Of a stretch of DNA of 64,000 nt, positions 55,837-64,000 are shown in pieces. Origin of the DNA: Anaeramoeba flamelloides. Lineage: Eukaryota; Metamonada; Anaeramoebidae. Location of the stretch: NCBI GenBank assembly GCA_027625915.1, contig JANTQA010000032.1, positions 12,912,001 to 12,976,000 on the forward strand. The letters are read 5' to 3'. Within the stretch, counting starts at the first letter, position 1. Each line of letters opens with the position of its first letter. The translations under genes and the position numbers were made by a program. The notes below the pieces were generated by a model. The model was not told the DNA's origin and ran no database searches. It saw nothing but the letters and a program-made list of their open reading frames with translations.

Positions 55837-57237
55837 TTAGTCAATGATATAAATTTCTTGATTTTGATTGTTATTTTCATTTGACGTGTTTAAAGGTTCC
55901 CATCTCCCATTCGAATAAATTTCCACATATTCTGATTTTTTTTGGTGTTTTTTAAGAATACTCAAGATATATCCGTCAATTGAAAGATCTTCCGTTGAAA
56001 TGGGCTTGGAGCAGCAGGGGCAATTCCAATTTCCATAATTAAGAGCTAATTTTAAATAGGACTTCAAATCGAAACATTGTATGTGCTTGCAATATTTTCC
56101 TCTTGTTGGCAATTCCATAAAATCCATGCTTATTGGGCATTTTAATGAGCATACATCTTGCTGGACATTATAAAAAGATTGGCTTGATCGGAAGATTATA
56201 TCGGATATTTTTGAAAATGAGTCCTTTTTATTATTGAAGATTTTTGGTCTTAATTCTTGAAAATAATGATCAAAATTAATTATTTTCATATTCTGTAACA
56301 CCACAATCAAATTTGAATTGTTTTGCCATCCTTCAATTGTAAGATAATATTTTCTTTTTTTTGCAAGTTTCGGAAGGTCTTTTAAATCTATTGGAAATAA
56401 ATGAGGTAGGTTGGCGTCATTGCTCGGTTTAAATTCTGTACTTTCTTTTTGTTTTCCAAATTGGCTTGGGGAATCACTCTTAGATGTGATCCCACCAACG
56501 CTTATTTCTTTAATAGTGTTCTCACCTTCCTCGTCTTCTTCAAATTGAAAATCTTTTTGTTCTTCTTCTACATCAAAATCCATTTGTTCACACTCAAATT
56601 CATGATCAGTTTCTATTTCAATCCCAAAATTTTGCTCATTATCATTATTATTCAAAGTATTACGCTGGTTATTATTACTATTTTGATTCTCTTTTGGGTA
56701 AACTTGTTTATTACCGAGACATACAACCAAATTGCTTGGCCAACTATAAATTTCTTTATTTGAAGATTTGTCAAATAATCTAATTCCCAAAATCATATCA
56801 TTACCAAGGCAAGTCTGTTTTATTTGTTCCATTTTTTTCTTCGTCAATCTTTTTTGATAAAAGGGTTCTTGGATAGTGAGTGGGCCAATTAATGGTGTAG
56901 TAAGAGGCTTTACATATTTTTGATCACCAAAAAGAATCTTTTTGGTAAGCGAAAGTGAGAACTGATCTTCAAATAAATATTGATAGCAAAGCTTTTTGTT
57001 CTCTTCATGGTTTAGAAATTCGTTCTCCTTGAGCAAACCTTTTTGTGTTTGCAAGGCAAAGTATTCGAGAAAAATCTTTTTGAAAATCATTTCCTTTGTT
57101 GTTAAAACGTCGACACTCCTTTTCCTTTGTTCTTCATTGTTTGTTAGAAATGGTTTTTGTAAAAGTAATATCGCAGCGGTAGTTCGATCCCAGTTTTCTT
57201 CTTGATGGTTTGTAGTTTGGATTGTTCTTTGTAACAT
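55837..57237 (-). CDS. PIAS/Siz-type SUMO E3 ligase (PINIT + SP-RING)
   Basis: PIAS/Siz proteins bind Ubc9-SUMO through an SP-RING and position substrates with a PINIT domain, mostly in the nucleus. The 466-residue product starts at ATG 57237. The SP-RING at about 355-415 has the zinc ligands C-x-H and C-x2-C in order (YCKHIQCFDLKSYLKL, WNCPCCSKPI), then the family's DGYILSILKK and a W in YSNGRWEPL, as in PIAS. Upstream, MILGIRLFDKSSNKEIY...LVVCLGNKQVYPKE and PIDLKDLPKLAKKRKYYLTI plus NLIVVLQNMKI read as the two halves of a PINIT domain, separated by about 90 acidic, Asn-rich residues. The SAP domain at the N terminus of most PIAS/Siz proteins is not visible. The acidic tail region may hold a SUMO-interacting motif. 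Single exon. Confidence 0.87.
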   Translation of the reverse strand: MLQRTIQTTNHQEENWDRTTAAILLLQKPFLTNNEEQRKRSVDVLTTKEMIFKKIFLEYFALQTQKGLLKENEFLNHEENKKLCYQYLFEDQFSLSLTKKILFGDQKYVKPLTTPLIGPLTIQEPFYQKRLTKKKMEQIKQTCLGNDMILGIRLFDKSSNKEIYSWPSNLVVCLGNKQVYPKENQNSNNNQRNTLNNNDNEQNFGIEIETDHEFECEQMDFDVEEEQKDFQFEEDEEGENTIKEISVGGITSKSDSPSQFGKQKESTEFKPSNDANLPHLFPIDLKDLPKLAKKRKYYLTIEGWQNNSNLIVVLQNMKIINFDHYFQELRPKIFNNKKDSFSKISDIIFRSSQSFYNVQQDVCSLKCPISMDFMELPTRGKYCKHIQCFDLKSYLKLALNYGNWNCPCCSKPISTEDLSIDGYILSILKKHQKKSEYVEIYSNGRWEPLNTSNENNNQNQEIYIID

Positions 57238-58704
57238 TTTTTCTTTTTTTGTTTGTGTTTTGAAAATAAATTGAAAAATCTTGCAAGAATAAGTAATATG
57301 TTAACTTTTTTGGATTTGATCCAAGGTTATGTTTTAAGGTTTTGTAATTTAGATAATGATTTTTGAAAAAAATTTCTTTCTTTTGATCGATAATAAAAAA
57401 ATAAATTTCCAAAAAAGATTTTCTGAATTTGATTGGATTTCTCAAGTGAATTGAATTATCTTGAAACCCATTCAAAATTAAGTTTCGTTTTGGTTATTTT
57501 TGGTTATGATATTTTTCGAAACAAAAACAGAATTTTCGATTTTGATCTCATTGAAAATAAGTCTCATAACGCTTCTTGAGATATATTTTGGGTGGTTGAA
57601 TTTTTAAAGTGACTGGATAATTGAGCATAAGAAATTTAAAGGAAATCTCTCAGGACTAAATATTGAGAACATTTTGTGTTTGTAATTTAGAATCGACAGA
57701 GTTTTAATTGAATTGTCCAATGTTACTTGGGTATATTTTCTTTTTTATTTTGATCTTTTGAAATAGAAGATTTTTGCAAAATAAGAAAACTATTTTTTGG
57801 TTTGGATAGAAAAAATATGTAACAACCTAAACACTCATTATATCAACAGACAAGTCTATGTTTTCAAGTGTATGAGAAAAAATTTAAATTTTAAAAATAA
57901 AGAATAAAAATAAAATTTTTCAAGTTTTTAAAAAAAAACAAATGTGAAGAAAGGGAGTTGTAATAATAGTTTGAGATTTTCTTCTTGATCACAAAATTAA
58001 TTATTTTTTTGTGAATCTATTTGTTGAAGATCATTTAATTCTTGGGTGCTTTTACTTCTTTGAAAGTGTTAAACTATATTCCATAATTCTTTTTTATTTT
58101 TTTACAAAAATCTCTAAAGATCAAAAAGAATGATAATTTTCAAGTATCCAACTTGAGGCGGACATTTGTTCAAAAACCAGAGCTTTCTGGATACTTCAAA
58201 TAGTCTTTTTTGTCAAAGATCAACAATCTTTGAAGACCAAACTGATATTTTACAAATCAAAAATAATTCTTCAGAAATCAAGCAACACAAACAAACTTTG
58301 CGATATTTTTATTAAATTGAATTTTGAGTTATTAGAAACAAGAAATATATTGAAAAGTAAAATTATAGTCAGGATATACTTAAAAATTCTATTCGTTGAA
58401 AAATAAATCAGAGAAAATTTGCAAATAACTTTCTTGCAAAAAGTTGAAAAGATTAAAGTTAATATTTAAAATGATTTAATCTCACAAACCAGTTATCTTG
58501 TTTGGTGTTTTTTTTGTTTTTTCAATACGAATTCTGATAAGGATTTGATTATTGTTTTTTGAAAAAAGTCAAAGTAAATTTGTTATTTTTATTTTTCAAT
58601 TAACAATAAATTGAACAGTTTCCTTTCAAATCGGGTAGACTTCAAAAGTATCATAGCTCAAAATAAAATTTTAAAAATTATTCAAAATACAAGATAAATT
58701 CATC

Positions 58705-59179
58705 CTGTAGTCAAAATAAAGTGTGCTAAAAAATTTAATCCGTATTTCAAAATAAAAATCGTGTTTTTTTGTTATAGAAGACCTATACATTAACCAATCA
58801 AAGAAACTGACAATAAACACTATATAAATAGAGATATTGGTTTCTTAAAGTTCCATTATTTATAGAGAAATTCGAAAAATGAAGGATCAAATTTCAAAAA
58901 TTTATCTCAAGAAATAGAGTTAATTTTAGAGAAAATTTTTATAATAAAATCTCAAAAAATTTCAAAAAAATGAATATTATGGAAAATTTTGAAAAAATTG
59001 TATTCCTAATTTCAATTTTACGGAAAATGTCCAGGGGTTTACTTACAAAATTAATTTAAACTTAGGTATGCTATTTATTAGTTGATTAAGTCTTGCCTTG
59101 GAGCAAGAAGAAAAAAAAGCACGGATTTAATTCCGAAAGATGTATTTATGTTGTTGTTCATGCTTTATTTTGATCACTG
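58705..59179 (-). mobile_element. Tc1/mariner-type MITE family B, copy 3 (475 bp), inverted
   Basis: The left end CTGTAGTCAAAATAAAGTG equals the complement of the right end of copies 1 and 2, and the right end ATTTTGATCACTG is followed by TA. Inner blocks (TTGGTTTCTTAAAGTTCC) are reverse complements of those in the other copies. The left border TC is probably a decayed TA. Confidence 0.85.
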
Positions 59180-60009
59180 TACATCGATTTGTGTAAATAT
59201 ATTTCAATCTGGGAAAGGCTAAGCAACAGAAAAAATAATCAAAGAAATATCAAGTATTAAAAGGAAGAACAAATCCTTTCAAGTCTCATGGTAAAATAAC
59301 ATTTCCTAGGCTCTAAAAGTAAAAAAAAATTGAAAAATACAATGACAATAAGAAGATACTCTTGAGTAAGTAGGTAAATGTACTATTTTAAAATTTTAAT
59401 AGTGACAGAATTTATCCTCTAGTGATTTTTAAGCACTGAAGGCTATTAAAACTAGCGAATTTAAATACCATTCACTACTGTATTTGTCAAAAGATCGAAA
59501 GTTAATCAGATTTTAATATTTTCTTTTTTTAATTTTTTGTTTATTTTTGTTTGTTCACTTTTTTCTTTGATTAAATAATTTAACAAATTTAGAGCCGTTT
59601 TACTGGGAATACTTAAAATCAATGAAAAAAATTCATTATGTAAACCCATGAAATTAACTAAAAGGTGTATCCATTTGTAAACAAATCTCTACCCTTCAAG
59701 ACCAAATAGGAAATATCATCTCTTTTAATAAAACTGTTGAAACCAAGAGTGAAAAAAAAAAAATTAAAATAAAAAGATATTTTCAAAGATTTTGTATCTT
59801 TATCTTCTCATTTGGGAAGAAAACACCATATTCTCTTCAAAACCTCACAACATTTCTTTTTTTAATTAATATACAAATTTTTTTAACAAATTTGTTCTTA
59901 AAATTCTAATTTAAAATATTGCTTCCAAAATAAAAAATAACAGTGAATATTGATATATAAACACCATTTCAAAAAGTTCAAAATCCAACTTTTTTCTGTA
60001 TCATTTTTA

Positions 60010-60785
60010 AAAAAAATATTTTCTTTGAAAGAAGAAAGAAAAATTTTTATTTTAGAAAAAAGTATACCAAAACACAATTTAAAAATGAAATCATTAAGTT
60101 CTAAAATATCTCATGATAAAAAATTTACTTAATAAAAATAAAAAATTCAATAATTCTTGTAAACTTTTTTAAAAAATATTTTTTTGATGCAAAAGAACTG
60201 TTAAATTTATTTTTTTCTTTTTATTAAATAAAAAACAGCAAAATAAAAAAACAAACTAAAAAATTAAAAATACTCCCAAAAAACTTTTTTAAAACCGGGA
60301 AACTCAACTTATAACAAAGTAAATATTTTTTCATTTGGTTATTTATCGTCAAGAATTAATTACCCAATTTAATTTTTTTTTATGTGAGTTATTAGCAATC
60401 CAAAGGTTAAATGTATCAATAGAATTTACAATTCCCCTAATTTTATTTTAAAGATTTTCAAACAAATAAAAATAATCACTATTATTTTTTCAAATAATAA
60501 ATAATTTTAGAATATATCACAAAATAACGGTTTTTAGTTCTAACATTTACTTGTTTATTACTGGGAATATTTGAAAAAAAAATTTTGGATAATAGTTTAA
60601 ATATCAAGAAATTGTATAAATATCTGTGAATTATAATAAATGATTAACTACTCTATATATCCAAAGATTCAATATTTGATTTATTATTGTTTTTTTTTTT
60701 TTATAGAATAAGATTAAAGTTTCAATGTTGTGTGTTCCTACAAACTCTCAGAAATTCCTGAAAGTGAGATTTCTTCAAATTATTA
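60010..60785. mobile_element. Family F repeat, copy 3, left portion
   Basis: Matches 16300-16980 in order (AACTTATAAC, GGGAATATTTGAAAAA, GATTCAATATTTGATTTATT, AGATTAAAGTTTCAA). The match stops near 60785 and resumes near 61910, so about 1.1 kb was inserted into this copy. Confidence 0.55.
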
Positions 60786-61429
60786 TTTTATCATGAATCT
60801 AAATAAGGTTTGACAAAACTCAATATTCAATAGTTCTGAGTGGAAGGGTACGAATAGTTAAAAGGTATGAGATAAAATAATAATACCAATAAATATTCAT
60901 GCTTTAAAGTGTTGTATAGCGCCTTAGAGTACCCACAAGTGACGATTTTTTTTTTTTAAAGAATATAATAAATCAATAAAAAATTTCAAAAATTTTCTGG
61001 TAATATCTCAAATTATAAAAAAAACCTTACTAAAAAAAATATCTTAAATAGATAGGTTCAACTTCAATATTAAAATTAAGAAAATTCACAAATTAGATGA
61101 AAAGATATTCTTATTTCTATGATAAGAACACATTAAAACCAAAATCCTGTAGCTTATGTAAACATAATTCGAATTTAGAAATCATTGGAGATATCAATGT
61201 TTTTTTTAAGGATATTTTTTTTTTCATAAAAAAAACAGAAAATTTTGATAAAAGAATTAATCCAACATAAAAATTATAATAAAAAATTATAGAATAGTAT
61301 TTTTGATAGTATTCAAAACAAGGATCATTATTTATTTTATCATTAATTAATAATAAAGACAATGGTTACTCTTTATCAAAATTTTTAAACAAAAAAAAAA
61401 TAAATTAGGGAAGTTCTGTAGAGTGTCAT

Positions 61430-61715
61430 TAAGTACCTAGGTTTTCTTGAGGTTTTCTGTTTTATTTGTTAAATCAATAGATTTTTGTTAGGTTTTCTTG
61501 AGGTTTACTATTTGGTTTGTTAAGTGTTCTAAGTTTTTTTGAGGTTTTCTATTTTATATGCAAAGTGTTCTAGGTTTTTGTTTTTTTTACTTTTTGGAAT
61601 AAACAGAAAATTTTAATAAATTTTCGGTTTATTTCAAAAAGTAAAAAAAAACCTAACAAAAATCTATTTATTTTCCAAATAATAGAAAACTCATGAAAAC
61701 CTAAAAGTGTTTTTT
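61430..61715. repeat. Foldback of tandem AGGTTTTCTTGAGGTTTTC units
   Basis: The left half has three full units and one partial unit of a 40-52-bp sequence beginning CTAGGTTTTCTTGAGG (starts near 61437, 61489, 61529, 61570). The right half contains inverted partial units (AACCTAACAAAAATCTATT, AAAACTCATGAAAACCTA). A 25-bp hairpin TTTACTTTTTGGAATAAAC...TTTATTTCAAAAAGTAAA sits at the centre. It lies within the insertion that splits family F copy 3. Confidence 0.7.
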
Positions 61716-61909
61716 TCCATAATTTAATGGAATAGAGAAAAATAATTGATCATAATCTATTCTTTTGAATTCAGAGAAAGTGATTGGCGGTTTTTTTAAT
61801 TTTAGAAATAAAAAGATAATAAATAAATTCCCAGTTTTTTTCAAAAATTAAAAAAAACTAATAGCTGAAAGAGGAAATTCATTTCCTCCCTTCAAAATAA
61901 AAAAAAAAA

Positions 61910-62130
61910 AACCTTATGAATTTTTCTTTTTCTAATTTAAATTCAAAAAATTCTAATGAAAAAAGGATCAGATCTTTTAACTGAAAATTCCATTGAGAAA
62001 AATGAACTATTTTAAAAAACTAACTCACTTCTCTAAAGTTGAGAAAAGAAGTTGGATAAAGGGGTTTAATTGTATTGTTGAATAAAGAATTACCCTATTA
62101 CCTTTAAAAAATAATGAACAAGTGTTACTC
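61910..62130. mobile_element. Family F repeat, copy 3, right portion
   Basis: Resumes the family F order: AAAAAAGGATCAGATC, AACTGAAAATTCC, TCTCTAAAGTTGAG, ATTACCTTTAAAAAA, GTGTTACTCGTCC. Best match is to 17050-17255. Confidence 0.55.
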
Positions 62131-63232
62131 GTCCCTTAAGGAATACTTTACAAGGTGAAACATCGAAATAATATATAAAATCACCCTTGAAAGAGTTATT
62201 TAATCTAAGTAATATTTATACATCAAGAATTTCTTTAAGAAAAAATGAGAAATTTCCACAATTTCAACAATTTTCAGAATTTTTCTTTCTTCGATAATTC
62301 CATAATTTGATTTTAATATTTTCGAATTTCCATTTCAACTTTCTAAACTCACAGTAATTCCTCTGTCTGTTCTACATTTTTTTTCATTTGCTTGTACAAG
62401 TTTGAAATGTTCTCAATTTTGAACTTGAACTTGAAAATCCCCAAAAACCATTTTTTGCAAATATTTTTTTGTTATTTTCAATTTTCCTTTTCATTGAAAT
62501 AGATTAAAAAAAGATACATGAAAATGTAAATAAGACAAACAATGTTTTTTAATTTTTTGTCCAATTTCTATCGAATGAAAATTCTTTTTGATAAGTGAAT
62601 GTGAAATTACATAATAACTTAACCCACTCAAGAGTGGGAACGTAGCCCTTAAGAAACTTTAACCGATATAAAACCAATTTATTCTATTTTTATTATGGTT
62701 GTGGTACTAATCACAATTTTGTACTACCTCTTTCAAACCAAATAACAATAATCCCCATCTAACAATAGAAAAGGATATTGTGAATTGTATGGGTATAGGT
62801 GTTTTTACAAATTTCAAGGAAAGTTTGAAACCACCTGTTTTGTCTTTTTTATTGACAAACTTTGGATTTTTTTTGAATAAAGAATAATTTTTCCATTTTT
62901 CATTTGAAGAAAGTTATTCTTCGTTTACTTATCATTTAAAATCAACAAAAATCTCATATTCTTCAACAAGATCAGTTTTGACCTTGAACCGTATTTTTCG
63001 GGATGGGTTAAGAAAAGAATATTCCAGGGTGTTAACAAATTGAACATTAGATCAACTTTGACATATTTTAAGGGAGTAGCCACGGTAAAGAAAAATTTTT
63101 CACTTTTTTGCAATTTCTCAAGAGGATCAGAAAATAACTTTTTTTACTCTGGTTATACCTCGTTGATTTTTATTATTTAAAGTACTTCATTCATTAGATT
63201 TTTGAAATTTTTTTTTCAAAGTCTCAAAGAAA

Positions 63233-63328
63233 TTGCCACAATAGAATGTTTAGTTGAATTGCTTAAAATAGTGTTTTGAATGTTGAATGACTTATCTTTC
63301 ATTCTTCTCTTAACATTCTATTGTGGCA
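63233..63328. repeat. 95-bp hairpin with TGCCACAATAGAATGTTTA arms
   Basis: TTGCCACAATAGAATGTTTA at 63233 pairs with TAACATTCTATTGTGGCA near 63311-63328; about 20-bp arms with a loop of about 55 bp. Probably a very short MITE or its remnant. Confidence 0.65.
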
Positions 63329-63586
63329 TTTAATTTTTTCATTTTTTATTTTTTCATCATTTTTGAGATTTTTTTAATCCTGGCAACATAAAGCAATTAG
63401 AAATATTTTTTTATCAGTGGCATTTAGGATTAATGGATTTTGTTTAAAAAGAACAGCAATATTACAATCGAGAGAATCATAAAAGGAAACATAAATGGGA
63501 CTTAAATAGCTAGAAGATTCCAAAATTAGAATAATTAAGTCAAATTATAAATTGTTAGACTTTTAAATCGTTGGGTTTGGTGGAAT

Positions 63587-63775
63587 ATGAGAAGTGAATA
63601 TGATTATATTTTATCAAAGTTTAAATCACAAAATAGTTCTAAGTTTTATTCTAAGAATCTGAAATTATCTTCTCCCAAAAAAAAAAAACTTAAACCCCAT
63701 TCCAAAAATTTGGACTCATCTAAAATCAAAAATAGGGAAACAAAAACTCAATTTATGATATTTTTCCAAACTTAA
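63587..63775 (+). other. Short unidentified frame, possible gene or element fragment
   Basis: 62 codons from ATG, rich in Ser, Lys and Asn with a basic cluster (SPKKKKLKPHSKNL). Composition is closer to the coding genes here than to intergenic DNA. Downstream near 63890 another short stretch reads KKMKRAEMKEFEQKIYW in the plus direction. I recognise no domain, and this could be chance. Confidence 0.2.
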
Positions 63776-63919
63776 TATAAAACCATATTTAAGTAACATA
63801 GTATTAATGGTTTTTTAAGTAATCATTTTCATCCAAATATAAGAAAACAATATAAACTCAAATCAAAACAAGTGTGTCCAAAAAAAATGAAACGAGCTGA
63901 AATGAAAGAGTTTGAACAA

Positions 63920-64000
63920 AAAATATATTGGTAGATTTGTTAAAATTACACCAACAATGGTTGATCGATCAAATGATAAGATACCATGCACCGGTTTTAT
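63920..64000. repeat. TTGATCGATCAAATG repeat, copy 2, cut by window edge
   Basis: ATATATTGG...TTGATCGATCAAATG then ATACCATGCACC parallels 38030-38085 (ATATATTGTT...TTGATCGATCAAATG, ATACCAACTA). Extends beyond the window. Confidence 0.4.

Larger units (their letters stand above)
57238..64000. other. Intergenic to window edge; repeats and hairpins
   Basis: Elements at 58705-59179, 60010-62130 (interrupted), 61430-61715 and 63233-63328 are listed separately. A frame at 63587-63775 with ATG start has a Ser/Lys/Asn-rich, gene-like composition but no known domain. The sequence continues off the right edge within a repeat. No other gene seen. Confidence 0.55.

Noticed and set aside
61430-61580. Regular repeats that could suggest a CRISPR array
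   Set aside because: Only three full units, unequal spacing, no unique spacers of constant size, and a eukaryotic context.

Overview
The window is eukaryotic, very AT-rich DNA with short GT-AG introns, standard TAA/TAG stops, poly-Asn and Lys/Glu runs inside proteins, and long homopolymer tracts between genes. The gene set (BEACH protein, TACC, E2F7/8-type factor, PB1-FW-UBA protein, membrane-tethered bZIP, Ras, TEX264, SP-RING SUMO ligase) points to a free-living amoeboid protist. The low-complexity style resembles Anaeramoeba, or less likely a dictyostelid; this placement is inference. I see no rRNA, tRNA, CRISPR array or retroelement.

Layout. 1-3110: no gene, one MITE. 3112-12613 (-): a giant BEACH protein of the WDFY3/LvsA class whose frame breaks once at a T/A run and whose BEACH domain stops at a splice donor, with the rest not in the window. 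12614-17703: degraded repeats. 17704-18306 (-): TACC domain protein. 18307-22473: three MITEs. 22474-24563 (-): a two-DNA-binding-domain E2F in two overlapping frames. 24564-28723: repeats and a foldback element. 28724-30935 (-): NBR1-like protein, two exons. 30936-34505: nested transposons. 34506-36164 (+): membrane bZIP factor. 36165-41139: repeats and TTAA-flanked elements. 41140-42614 (+): Ras GTPase, six exons, one of only 12 nt. 42615-46999: near-palindromic MITE. 47000-47668 (-): TEX264-like membrane protein. 47669-55836: three elements. 55837-57237 (-): PIAS/Siz-like SUMO ligase. 57238-64000: repeats and hairpins.

How the genes relate. Three loci (ALFY/LvsA-class BEACH protein, NBR1-like, TEX264-like) have relatives in selective autophagy, and the SUMO ligase, E2F and bZIP are nuclear regulators. 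Nothing in the sequence shows co-regulation. The most distinctive content is (a) the 12-nt Ras exon that encodes the switch-I Thr, (b) two host genes that each need a -1 shift (or, for E2F, an unusual small intron) to read through, and (c) at least seven families of short non-autonomous DNA transposons, several nested in one another so that their order of insertion can be read.
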